A stretch of DNA of 64,000 nucleotides, taken from positions 40,920 to 104,919 of the forward strand of contig SADC01000292.1 in NCBI GenBank assembly GCA_004194705.1. The letters run 5' to 3'. Shown one piece after another: positions 54,400-64,000 of this stretch (position 1 is the stretch's first letter; each line of letters opens with the position of its first letter). The stretch is from Ditylenchus dipsaci. Lineage: Eukaryota > Nematoda > Chromadorea > Rhabditida > Anguinidae. Position numbers and translations under genes: made by a program. The notes beneath the pieces were generated by a model. It did no database searches and was not told the DNA's origin. It saw only the letters and a program-made list of their open reading frames with translations.

Positions 54400-55140
54400 A
54401 CTCCTAAGTAATTTTTATAGGATGGTACTTTCTTCTTACCGCAAAACACTTGAAAATTACCGCAAATCATTTTTTATGATGGTACTTTTTTCTTACGCAA
54501 ACACTTTAAAATTACGCAAATCATTTTTTTATTACCGCAATTTGATTTTCCCGCAAATACTTTTTTCTTACCGCAAAAATTTTCTCGTCGTTTATAGTCA
54601 AAATTTTGCGGGAATTTGAATTTTTCAGTCAGGAAATAACTTGGATCCCTCAGAATCCCAGCCCGGAGTGGTCAGAAGCCCCTGAAAGTTGGTTTTTTGG
54701 GGGTTTACTAAGGGGGGGGGTAAACTTTTTGCAAAAAATCGATTGAACGGATCAGATTTCGGGTCCGATGGGCTTAATCGCTCGGAATTCCACCTAAACC
54801 ATTCTCAACCATCTCAAACCACTCTAAACCATCCAAACCAGTATCTAAATCCCCTAAATCCGTGCTTAGGCTTAGGCTTAGGCTTAAGATGGTTGAGAAT
54901 GGTTCAGGTGTAATTTTGAGCGATTAAGCCCATCGGACCCGAAATCTGATCCGCTCAATCGATTTTTTCGCAAAAAATCCACCCCGCCCCTTTTAGTAAA
55001 ATTTTTTGCGGTAAGAAAAAAGTATTTTTGCGGTGAGAAAAAGTATTTTGCGGAAAATCAAATTGCGGTAATAAAAAAATGATTTGCGGTAATTTTCAAG
55101 TGTTTTGCGGTACGAAAAAAATATCATCCATTTTTATATG
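54400..55140. repeat. Large inverted repeat with CTTACCGCAA units
   Basis: The left arm (54425-54590) carries ACTTTTTTCTTACCGCAA units and the right arm (55005-55125) carries TTTGCGGTAAGAAAAAAGT units. Inside, ATCAGATTTCGGGTCCGATG and its complement face each other, with (TTAGGC)3 near 54867. Confidence 0.75.
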
Positions 55141-55729
55141 CTTAAAACGATAAAAAAGTTATTTTCTAACATATTTTTTACACAAAAAATGGTCAAAATT
55201 ATTTGAAAATTTTTTTGATCAAAGCTTGACTTTTTGCCTTGCGGGACCAAGGCAAATCTCTAATAGTATTTGGCATGTGTGGGTGTGTGGGTGGGCGCCA
55301 CTTTTGTGTTCAAGTTTGATTTTCTGCCAATTTTTAAACACCGAATAGGGGGAGGACACCTTTAGGGAGGACACCGAATAATCACTTTAGCCTTTGATTT
55401 TTTTTGGTAAAAATTGAGTCAAGATGGATTTGTAACCATTTGCTTTTTTTTCAAGCAAACCCGGACTTTGACCAATTCATAGCCATTTCATCAGGACACG
55501 GAAAGGTTTTTAAAAAATTTCCGTGGTTATAATTCACCGGTCAATCAATTTCTACGAATGCTGTTTCGCCGCTGCATTGAGGTGCAAGGGAGAAGCTTGG
55601 ACCAAGAGTACGGAAATATTGAAAGAAAGTTGAAAATTTTGTTTGAAATTTTCACTGGATTTTTTATGTTGTTTTTTGTTAAATTTTTGTCGCGATGTTT
55701 CTTTCCCAAATCAACTTTTTTTAAAATGT

Positions 55730-56330
55730 TCCCAAACACCCTATATCGACCTAAAATTGCCTCAGAAGCTCAAAAAAAGACATTATTTTGAGTTCTGGTC
55801 AATAAAAAATCGAGTTTCTGGACCACCAAAAAGCACCCATTTTGACCATTTTCGAAGGGATTTAAGGCTGTATTAGGGTGGAAATAGACCAAAAAGGGGC
55901 CAATTTTGAACAAAAAGGAAGATGTTGAACATAGTTTTGTTGACTGGGGCCTACCGCATAAATAAACTCTGGTATGCATAAATTTTTATGCATCCAGAGT
56001 TACTTACGAGTGATTTGCGTCTAAGGTATGTGGGTGTGCGCATCTCAACCCCAGCAACCAAGCCCCTGCGCCCCTTCGGGGCGCAGGGGCTTGGTTGTTA
56101 GAGATGCGCGCACACACTTACCTTAGACATAATTCCGAGCAAGACTCTGAAAAATGCATTTAGAGGCTCTTTTTGCCCAGCTCCAGTAACCAAAACATGA
56201 CAAAACAGGTAAAAAGTCGAAATTCAAAAGTGCCCAAAACTCAATTTTTTATCGACCAGAACTTAAAATAATGTCTTTTTTGAACTCCTGAGGCAATTTT
56301 GAGTCGATATAGGGTGTTTTAAATTTTTAT
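55730..56330. repeat. Inverted repeat with a strong GC hairpin at its centre
   Basis: The outer arms AAATTGCCTCAGAAGCTCAA and TTGAACTCCTGAGGCAATTT match. The inner hairpin at 56021-56131 has a stem of about 50 bp including CAACCAAGCCCCTGCGCC and its complement, with a 4-base loop (TTCG). Confidence 0.85.
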
Positions 56331-56557
56331 ACCAGTTTTTATACCAGCATTTTATACCAGGAAATTATTATTTTTTAACTAGTTAATTCTATTTGACGTG
56401 AATTACAGACTTTCGTTGGACCTGTACTAAAATTTTTATGAAAAGTTGAAGATTGATTCGATTTTAGTTCAAATGACTGATAAACAAATTTGCACAAAAA
56501 TCGAAGGTGTCCAGGGTGAGGTTGAAATATTCACCTTAAAGTTGCATATTTTGAGAG

Positions 56558-56695
56558 GCGGGTACCAACGAAATTCAAACGAGAGTTAATTTGACGCAAT
56601 TCGGTAAAGTCGAGGAAAAACTATACCTCCAGTGGGAATCGAACCGACGACTGACTTTGACAGTACGCCATGGCTTTACCATTGTGCTACAGATA
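56558..56695 (-). repeat. tRNA-derived SINE, minus-strand copy
   Basis: Read on the minus strand: TGTAGCACAATGGTAAAGCC (A box), GTCGGTTCGATTCCCACTGG (B box), then the body with CTCGTTTGAATTTC and the end GGTACCCGC. It matches the plus-strand copy at 26000-26152 in both head and body. Confidence 0.65.
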
Positions 56696-56924
56696 CTATT
56701 GAACAATGGAAGTGCTTTTGATTACTTATTATCAAAGTTGTGCGTTTGGCTCGTTTGCGAGCGAGTAGCTCGCGTCCCTTTCGTATTCAGAGAAATTTAC
56801 ATTGACTGGTTGACTTAATAACACATGCAAAAATGTGCGAAAATTCCTGCTTTTCACTGTCAAAAAGCAGATTTCAAAACCGAAAAGCAGGAAATTCCTG
56901 CTAAAGCAGGATATCTGGCGACCC

Positions 56925-57770
56925 TGGCTCCAAAACGAAATATGCCAAAAGAAAATTTGCCGAAACGAAATTTGGCCAACGAACCGACAGGGGGACCAAG
57001 GCAGTTTTTACGTTTTTTCGAAATTTTCGAAACTGTGTGTAACCACCCCAACAACAAAAATAAAACACCAAAACCACCAAAACAGCAAAAACCAGCCAAA
57101 ATCACACTAAACAACCCAAAACACCCCAAACCGCCCGAAACCATCCAAAACACACAAACAAAAATTTTGCGGGAATTTGAATTTTTATTCTGAACCAACC
57201 AAACCAAGTGGTCGTCCACTTGGATCAAAAATTTTTTTTTACGTTTTTGGGTTCTAAAATCAGTTTTCTAGACTAATTCGTGCACGCTTAACATGGTTTG
57301 ATAGTGGCAAAATGCCGTTTTCTCAGTTATTTTTGAGTTTTGGCAAATAATTGATTTTACCAAAATCAATTATTCCCAAAACTCAAAAATTTCTTCATGA
57401 AACGTGATTTTATCATTGTCAAACCATGTTCAGCGTGCACGAATTAGTTCAGAAAATAGGTTTTGAAACCCAAAACGTGAAAAAAAAAATTTTGACCCAA
57501 GTGGACGACCACTTGGTTTGGTTGGTTCAGACTAAAAATTTAAATTAAATTTATAAATTTAAATTTTGTTTGGTGAAGTTTCGAATGGTTTTTGGTGTTC
57601 TGGGTGGTTGGTGTGATTTTGGGTGGTTTTGCGTGATTTTGGATAGTTTTCGCTGGTTTGGGGTGGTTTTAGGTGGTAGGACACAATTTCGAAAATTTGA
57701 AAAAAATGTAAAACTGCCTTGGTCCTCTCTGTTGGTTCGTTAGCCAAATTTCGTTTCGGTAAATTTCGTA
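56925..57770. repeat. Inverted repeat with AACCACCCCAAAACA-type arms and nested palindrome
   Basis: GCCGAAACGAAATTTGGCCA (near 56960) faces its diverged complement near 57745. The arms 57005-57160 and 57560-57725 are AC-rich and GT-rich and pair (CCAAAACACCCCAAACC facing GGTTTGGGGTGG-type sequence). The palindromic MITE copy 4 (57191-57530) fills the centre. Confidence 0.7.
57191..57530. repeat. Palindromic MITE, 'AAGTGGTCGTCCACTTGG' family, copy 4
   Basis: ACCAAGTGGTCGTCCACTTG at the left and CCAAGTGGACGACCACTTGG at the right bound nearly perfect arms around 57365 (TTGATTTTACCAAAATCAAT). This is the best-kept copy in the window. Confidence 0.85.
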
Positions 57771-57946
57771 CAGTCGAGTCTCGATTTAACGTACCCTGGG
57801 GACCGGCCCTAGGGGTACGTTAAATCGAGGGTACGTTATATCGAGGGTAAATTTGACGGAGTTTATTATTGGAGGGACCGGCCCTAGGGGTACGTTAAAT
57901 CGAAGGGTACGTTAAATCGGGGGTACGTTAAATCGAGACTCGACTG
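57771..57946. mobile_element. TA-flanked MITE, 'TCTCGATTTAACGTACC' type, copy 1
   Basis: The ends CAGTCGAGTCTCGATTTAAC and GTTAAATCGAGACTCGACTG are perfect inverted repeats with TA flanks. GGGACCGGCCCTAGGGGTAC lies inside, twice. A sister copy is at 59140-59296. Confidence 0.9.
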
Positions 57947-57949
57947 TAT

Positions 57950-59010
57950 TGGCATATTTGTTTTGGCGCATTTCGATTTGGCGAATTTCGTTTTGGCGAA
58001 AAAAACGGCTGTACGAGCTTTCGTAAGAAGACAATTTCGTAAGAGCGAATTTTCGTAAAAGCGAATTTTCGTAAGAAATTTTTTTCGTAAGAGCGAAAAT
58101 TCGTAAGAAACTTTTTCGTAAGAGCGAATTTTCGTAAGAAACTTTTCGTAAGAGCGAATTTCGTAAGAAACTTTTTCGTAAGAGCGATTTCGTAAGAAAC
58201 TTTTTCGTAAGAGCGAATTTTCGTAAGAAACTTTTTCGTAACGCGGTTTTCAGTAACATTAGTGATATTTTAAGTTGCTTTTTTGCTTTTTGATCCTCCT
58301 TTGATGTTTCTTATAGCTTCTGTGATGTTTTGACCAAAAATAGTCAAGAAAAAATGAAACAGTCAGAGGGTGGAATCGAACCACTGGTGAAAAAAATTCA
58401 TTCCATCAACTTACCTACTGCACCATACATGCACTAATGGGAAATAGCTATGTGTAGTAATATAATATATGAATTCTAGCTCGGAGTTTTTCACCATGCT
58501 TTTGGGTATTTCTGCTGGTCTCTAATGGATGAAAAATCCGGGGTCAGCTAATTATTGAAATTTTCAGTCATATGACCTATGCTTACCGACTTTTGTGCTC
58601 ATACAGTTAATAGTCATATAATTAACTGTTCGAAGTGTCAAACAGTGACAGAAAGGCCAAAACAAATGAATCAGATGAAACCTGAATTAGAAAAATTGAA
58701 TAAGAGTGAAAAAATTTCGATTATTTCTTCTTACGAAAGAAATTCGTTACGAAAATTCGCTCTTACGAAAATCTTTCTTACGAATTTTCGCTCTTACGAA
58801 AAAGTTTCTTACGAAAATTCGCTTTTACGAAAAAGTTCTTACGAAAATTCGCTCTTACGAAATTTTCTTACGAATTTTCGCTGTTACGAAAATGTTCTTA
58901 CGAAATGTTTCTTACGAAATTTCGCTCTTACGAAAATTCGCTCTTACGAAATTGTCTTCTTACGAAAGCTCGTACAGCCAAAAAACGTTTGGCGAATTTC
59001 GTTTTGGCAA
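57950..59010. repeat. Inverted CGTAAGAGCGAATTTT arrays
   Basis: The left array (58018-58240) has units TTTCGTAAGAGCGAATTT/CGTAAGAAACTTTTT. The right array (58728-58975) is their inverted complement. Outside them TTGGCGAATTTCGTTTTGGC (57970) is repeated at 58990, and TGTACGAGCTTTCG faces its complement. Between the arrays, a minus-strand tRNA-like B box (GGAATCGAACCACTGG, near 58370) suggests a SINE relic. Confidence 0.8.
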
Positions 59011-59139
59011 GTTTCCCCTAGCCTCGCGAACCATTTGGCTCGCAAACAAAAACGAATGGTTCGGCTCGCGCCTTTTATGTGAGTTTTGAACGTCTATTTA
59101 TTGTTAAAGACAAATAAAAGGACAAATAAAGTGTTACTA

Positions 59140-59296
59140 CAGTCGAGTCTCGATTTAACGTACCCCTGGGGACCGGCCCTAGGGGTACGTTAAATCGAGG
59201 GGTACGTTAAATCGGGGTTAATTTGACGGAGTTTATTATTGGAAGACCAACCCTAGAGTACGTTAATCGGGGGTACGTTAAATCGAGACTCGACTG
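59140..59296. mobile_element. TA-flanked MITE, 'TCTCGATTTAACGTACC' type, copy 2
   Basis: The ends are identical to the 57771-57946 copy and TA flanks are present. The interior is 19 bp shorter, with a few losses. Confidence 0.9.
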
Positions 59297-59565
59297 TAGC
59301 TTAATATTTGAAAAAGTCAGTCAAAAATTTGAAAAAAATAAAAATTAAACTAGATTTTAAGCTTTATTTTACCAATTTTGATTATAATTGACCCTGTCAT
59401 AATCATGAGCCTTTTTTCTGATTACTGGAAATTTAGACATCAGTGCAAAGCATGGAGTTTTTCGATGTAGTCAAAAAATGACTCTTTTCACAATCGCCTC
59501 TTTTCTATCAACCGTCAAGTGCCGTGGACACGTTAGTTTTTTTGGGTACACTATTTGGAACGGTA

Positions 59566-59944
59566 CAATTCTGGTATACCCCCAGCACTCAATTCTGGTA
59601 TACCCCCAGCACTCGATCCTGGTATACCCAACACTTACCCCCACAATGAAAGCTGAAGATGTAGCTACACGATGGTGTAAAAATTTCTTGGTTTAGTTCA
59701 TAAAAATGTATACCTTTTAATTAAAATTGAATTGAATCTTTTCGAGTGAAAATTGAACGCTCAAAAATGATTCAATTCTATTTTAATTAAAAGATGTGCA
59801 TTTTGTGAACTAAACTAAGAAAATTGTTACACCATCGTGTAGCTAACATCCTCAGCTTTCAATTGTGATGTAAAGTGTTGGGGATATACCAGAATTTAGT
59901 GCTGGGGTATACCCGAATTGGAGTGCTGGAAGTATACCAGAATT
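59566..59944. repeat. Palindrome with GGTATACCCCCAGCACTC arms
   Basis: ATTCTGGTATACCCCCAGCA units at the left face TGCTGGGGTATACC and AAGTATACCAGAATT at the right, around position 59757. The inner arms carry GATGTAGCTACACGATGGTG and its complement. Confidence 0.75.
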
Positions 59945-60139
59945 TAGCTATTTGGAACAATGTTAATATTGCTGGTAGTTGCAGATCGACTAGTCACTTC
60001 GCAAAGCTACTTGTCTCGGTAATTCATCCCGAAAATATACCAAGTATAAGCCAGTGGCGAACCCGAATATTTTATCAACTGAGTTGTCGGCGCGGTAGTT
60101 TTATTACTTTTTCGTAGCTCAATGTGGATATAGAGATTA

Positions 60140-61690
60140 AATATCTTGAGGTGTGCAAATTGTATGTTCTGCAAATCACTAGAAGCAAAGAAGCCAAATT
60201 CGTCTCAATCGCCTGCCGAAACCAACAACAATCAAGAAGAGGAGTCAGTTGCAGTCATTCCAGCAGTTATTGATTCACCGTCTTCTCCTGCCGTTTTGGA
60301 TGCTGAAGGTGTGGTTTGTGCAATCGATGAGCTCAATTACTACGTCTGGTGCCACGACTATGACTCTGAAAGTACTTTCCCTCGCCAACAATTCGATTTT
60401 TCTCCGGGGCAATGGATTTCATTTAAAGCGTATGACCTTAAATTATTGTGAATTACTCATCTCAATCAGTTTTTTTTCTAGGAAACAAAATGTAGATGAA
60501 ACCTTTGAGTACTTTTTGGTGAACAAGATGCTCCTAAGTTTCCGACTCAAGCTATACTTGGTGTGGTCACTGTGAGTTCTGCTGATCTAATATGTCAATT
60601 TATCGGTTAATTTTTTGAGCTTGACTGTCTTGTTCATGTGCCAGCTAAAATCGACATAAGAAATTGCTTGACGGTCAAATCGGAAATTCGGAACAAGTTC
60701 TAGTCGGTAAAAATCAGACCTATTTAAGTGAGCAAGCTGGTGGTCGAGAGAAAAAACTACTGGTGAAACTTCGCTATCGCTTCTACGAGGGTGAAATCTG
60801 TGGGTTTGGGAAATCGAGCATGATTTGCATTCTGAGAAAGACACTAGCGTTACCAAGTTAATTTCTTATTGGTATCTTGAAAATCTATCTCACATGTGAA
60901 GTTCAGAATAACCGTAGAGGGAGTCGAAAGGATGTCTAAGCTAAAATTCGACGTTCCGCCTCCTGATGTTCCTTTAAAGCTGATGACTCTGCTGAAACCA
61001 TAGACCTGAAGCAAAATCAAGTTCCATCTTCATTGAATGAGTTAGAAAGTGAAAAGTGCCTAAAACTATTCTGAAGGTCAGTCGAGGTGTGGTTTGTGCC
61101 ATTCGAAAAGATGACTGCCTTGTCTACAGCCGCCAATTCGATCTGGAATTAAAATTGTCTGATTCTAGGGTTCTGTGCCTCTTGGCCAGTGGGTCGAGTT
61201 TGTTGCGTGTGTCTTTCTCTTGAAATACTAGGCTATCACAAACTTTTCTCATTTCAGACACCAGTCCCGAGGAAGGCCTCTTTGAAATAATCACATACGT
61301 CGAAATTGAGCCTTGTTTCCATACTGTTCTCCTTCAGATGTCCTAATGGTCAGCCTCGATTTTTCTCGTTAGATGCTAATATAAGACTTTGTGTGGTTTA
61401 AGGTCCAATGTTCCGTAACCTTTCCATTAAAAATTGATGCAGCTCGCCGTCAAGTTCTTAAGTCTGATGTTTCTGGGCGGGTTCTATGGGCAAGGCGCGA
61501 AACAAATTGCAATGTAGGGAAAACTGTGGATGCACTCTTGCGCTATAGTAACAGTGGAGATGAAACGTCCAGCTATTGGGAAATTGAACACATTTCTCCA
61601 GACGTGGTGTTATTGAGAAAAACTTTGACTTTTAAAAAATTTGCGCACTTAAATATTGATCAATGTGTCGTTTTCCCGTCAATAAAGTAA
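60140..61690 (+). CDS. Unrecognised protein with repeated GVV(C/T)AI...GQW(V/I)xF modules
   Basis: An upstream stretch (from about 60163) reads MFCKSLEAKKPNSSQSPAET, then EGVVCAIDELNYYVWCHDYD and FSPGQWISFKA to a GTATGA donor near 60430. The next exon after TTTTTTTCTAG gives NVDETFEYFLVNK and, shifted, FPTQAILGVVT. Further on come LDCLVHVPAKIDIRNCL, AGGREKKLLVKLRYRFYEGE, then SRGVVCAIRKDDCLVYSRQF with VPLGQWVEFVA. The last exon (to TAA at 61688-61690) reads DVSGRVLWARRETNCNVGKT and SSYWEIEHISPDVVLL. At least three related modules of 60-80 residues are thus present, possibly small beta-barrel (OB- or cold-shock-like) folds. Frame changes occur between modules. I cannot name the family, and exon bounds are approximate. 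Confidence 0.55.
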
Positions 61691-61972
61691 TATGACGTTG
61701 TTTATTATAATTTTAGCGCTTGGTGATCCCTTAAGTTAAAAAGCGTAAGTTAAGCGGTGGTAATCGCTACTAGGGTCGACTGTAGCGAGTTGTGGAGATA
61801 CTTTTGACTAATTTAAATCTCAAGTATGTATTTGTGCGCATTGCGATCCAAATCCACCAAGCATCCTGCGACCCGAAGCGGTAAGCTTCTGATAAGACGA
61901 TTGATCGCAAATGCATATAACGCTATTTTTGCCTAGCTCCAGTGACCAAAACAGGATAGAATACCTTGAAAT

Positions 61973-62788
61973 AGGTTGTCGATGCATCGAAATTTTCGAT
62001 TAATCGAATCGATAATCGATAATCGAAATTTTCGATTAATCGAATCGAATCGATAATCGAAAATCGAAATTTTCGATTAATCGAATCGATAATCGAAATT
62101 TTCAATGAATCGAATCGAAAAACCCGAAAAATTTCGTGAAAAGGTATGAGTGGAATGGGTAAAATAGCTCCTAAAAATAGGTCACTTTCACCTACTCCTA
62201 CCACCTGGAATTTGTGCGAAAAATCGGCGGTACTCGCTCAAATTAAAGAAGCACTTAGATGTGTAATATACCAGAACAGAGGGGCGTAATCAGGGCTATC
62301 TATTGTTCGCAAACTTGTATCTGAGTGATTTCAATTTACCAGAGCATTTTGGATTTTCTCATTACAAGCCAGTTTTCGAAAACCTCTATTTTAATCATGA
62401 AATGGTCCTAGACATGCCTAGACATATGTAAAACACTCGTGTTTTACATATCATTTCGGACTTTGGCTTCCAAAAATTACTTAAGACTTTTTTTGGCTTT
62501 CAAAAATTACTTTAGGCTTGTGTTTTCTGGAAATTATTTCAGACTTTTCTTTTCAGCAATTACTTCAGACTTTGGCTTTTCCATGTGTACACATTCTCCG
62601 TGTGATATAAAAGGCTACCTTAAGACTACAGAAGATTCCATTAATAATGGAATCGAATCGATAATCAAAATTTCGATTAATCGAATCGATAATCGATAAT
62701 TTTCGATTATCGAATCGAATCGATAATCGAAATTTTTCGATTAATGAGTGCGATTAATCAATTTCGATTAATCGAATCGACAACCCTA
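61973..62788. mobile_element. hAT-type element with TCGATAATCGAAAT arrays
   Basis: The left end TAGGTTGTCGATGCATCG and the right end CGAATCGACAACCCTA are inverted. The flanks CTTGAAAT and CTTGAACT agree at seven of eight positions. Arrays of ATTAATCGAATCGATAATCG lie at 61985-62115 and 62640-62780. The middle has no open frame but holds direct copies of CTTTTCTTTTCAG..TTACTTCAGAC-like sequence. The TAGG(G)TTGTC end is close to that of the 26985 element. Confidence 0.8.
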
Positions 62789-62934
62789 CTTGAACTAAAC
62801 CTTTACACATTTTCAGTTGAAAATTTAATGAGGCATCCTATGGGACCTGAAATAAATTTAAATTTATTATAAAACAGTAAAATATTGATAAATTTCTATT
62901 TATAATTAAATATATTGATATATATTGAATTTGA

Positions 62935-63035
62935 AATCGGGGCCCAAATGCAGGGCCCAAATGCAGTGTGCCCAAATGCGGGTGCCAAATGCGATGTGCC
63001 CAAATGCGGGTGCCAAATGCGATGCGCCCAAATGA
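62935..63035. repeat. GTGCCCAAATGCGG direct repeats
   Basis: GGGCCCAAATGCAG / GTGCCCAAATGCGG / GTGCCAAATGCGAT units repeat about seven times in about 95 bp. Confidence 0.7.
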
Positions 63036-63366
63036 GTAGTAACCTTTTATGACGCCAGGCACGACGGGATGAAACTTCATAAACGAATCGCCTAAGTCAC
63101 AGGTTCCGTTACCACTGGGTGCAAACTTTGTTTTTTATCTTCCTTTATTTAGAAGTTGGGGGTCGAGAAAAAAAATGTAGCTAGTCGCAATTTTACCTTC
63201 CAAACACCATAACTTTTTTGTATATGGAATTCCAAAATTCTGCAAAACGCAGGTCGACTCAAAATGGTCGGGCTTCCTTTAATTTTAGTGGTCATTTGCT
63301 CAAAATCGCTAAATTGAGGCACTTTCTTGACGACAAAGCAGTGTTGGAAATGGTTACAATCAGTGT

Positions 63367-63500
63367 TGTTCCAGCGCCGGGATCGGCGCCGGCGCCAGCG
63401 CCGACCCTTTCTGAGAAAAGGCGCCAGCGCCGGCCTCTTTTGAAAAAATGCCCCAGCGCCAGCGCCGGCGTTCATGGCAGCACCGACGCCGGCGCCGGCT
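63367..63500. mobile_element. hAT-like left end with GGCGCCGGCGCC array
   Basis: CAGTGTTGTTCCAGCGCCGG has the CAGTGTTG start of the 6786 and 17938 elements. It continues into a GC-rich array of CGGCGCCAGCGC units, quite unlike the AT-rich surroundings. No matching right end was found. The flanking segment 63235-63355 (CAAAATCGCTAAATTGAGGC) recurs inverted at 41.93-42.00 kb. Confidence 0.5.
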
Positions 63501-63662
63501 GATAATTTTGCTTTTGCTGTAAATTTCATGAAAAATTCCTATTTTTTTCAACAATATGTTTTTTACAGTGAAAGTGATAATAATATTTGCTATCTATATC
63601 GATTAGCCGCATACCGTTTATATTTGCTCTATTAGTTCCTCATGATAAGTGAATTTTGAAAA

Positions 63663-64000
63663 ATACAGGGTGTTTTAAAAAATCCGCAGAATTTGAGATG
63701 GCTATAACCTTTTTCTAGAACGAATTCTGTTTTTTACTAATCGTTTTCTTCTTGACGGGCAATTTCGTTAAATGTATAATTCAAAGTATAATTTTCGCTT
63801 GGTCTCCCTGTTGTTTCGAGTTTAAGCCATCTAGGAGGCAACCCACAGACCAGGACCACAAAGGGACCAATCGAAAATCGTCATTTTCGACATTATAACA
63901 CCAATGAATTGCCCGTCAAGAGAAAATGGATGAAGGAAACATAAATTAGAAATTCGGTCTCGAAAAAAAAGTTATAACCATTTAAAATCCTGTGGATTTT
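63663..64000. repeat. TACAGGGTGTTTTAAAAAAT fold-back MITE, cut by the window end
   Basis: TACAGGGTGTTTTAAAAAAT and GATGGCTATAACCTTTTT at the left face AAAAGTTATAACCATTTAAA and ATCCTGTGGATTTT at the right. The inner arms contain CTTGACGGGCAATTTCG and its complement. The far end lies beyond the window. Confidence 0.7.

Noticed and set aside
57912..59089. Leu/Arg/Ser-rich frames of up to 167 residues in the CGTAAGAG arrays
   Set aside because: The same frame appears in both arrays on opposite strands; repeat translation only.
2134..62788. CRISPR array(s)
   Set aside because: There are many regular repeats, but they are tandem without unique spacers, lie at transposon tips and are in animal-type DNA.

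Overview
This window is eukaryotic (animal) nuclear DNA: AT-rich, intron-bearing, gene-poor and very densely packed with mobile elements. A nematode is my best guess. The introns of the clearest gene are short, with TTTCAG/TTTCTAG-type acceptors. Two genes have a TTTTCAG acceptor directly before the ATG, as expected of spliced-leader trans-splicing. Runs of TTAGGC, the nematode telomere repeat, occur at internal sites. No rRNA, CRISPR, bacterial operon or viral gene was recognised. Layout: 0-10 kb is repeats, including three terminal-inverted-repeat elements of hAT type with exact 8-bp target duplications (2134-2438, 4421-5775, 6786-9612). The third carries a broken copy of the 3' part of a prohibitin-2 gene. 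At 10.33-11.14 kb (minus strand) lies an intact four-exon TXNDC9 (thioredoxin domain-containing protein 9) gene. Its 5' side abuts a 1.2-kb near-perfect palindrome (11160-12358). 12.4-29 kb is almost all repeats, including a BED-finger hAT remnant with a perfect 8-bp duplication (26985-28183).

From 29.1 to 54.1 kb (plus strand) there is one large gene for an INF2-type formin, an actin-assembly protein. The N-terminal DID exons are at 29.1-32.5 kb, the dimerisation/FH1 exons at 40.3-41.5 kb, the FH2 exons at 46.6-50.9 kb and a Ser/Pro/Lys-rich tail at 51.1-54.1 kb. Its introns hold a complete but decayed hAT transposon (about 35.0-38.5 kb) inside a larger inverted-repeat structure, many MITEs (short non-autonomous elements), and two nested genes. 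These are an unrecognised small minus-strand gene (43.39-43.89 kb) and a plus-strand histidine-phosphatase gene (44.38-45.35 kb). One MITE sits exactly on a formin 3' splice site. 54-60 kb is again repeats: nested inverted repeats, CGTAAGAGCGAA arrays and a tRNA-derived SINE. At 60.1-61.7 kb a plus-strand gene encodes an unrecognised protein with a repeated 'GVV(C/T)AI ... GQW(V/I)xF' module. The window ends in more hAT-like and fold-back elements.

Two themes stand out. First, many hAT-like elements carry their own short tandem motif at both ends in inverted orientation (GATCAG, GTACGAG, TTCGAA, GTGTGAG, GGAGC, CCGAC, TCGATAATCG, GGAATATTCCC). This pattern suggests a set of diverged transposase-binding arrays. 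Second, otherwise different repeats share small modules such as GTAGCCC...ATCTCAGCTTTCTAA. Several conserved exons (formin, histidine phosphatase, the 43.4-kb gene) need single-base shifts to read through, whereas TXNDC9 does not. This is either base-calling error in the assembly or gene decay, and the sequence alone cannot decide between them.
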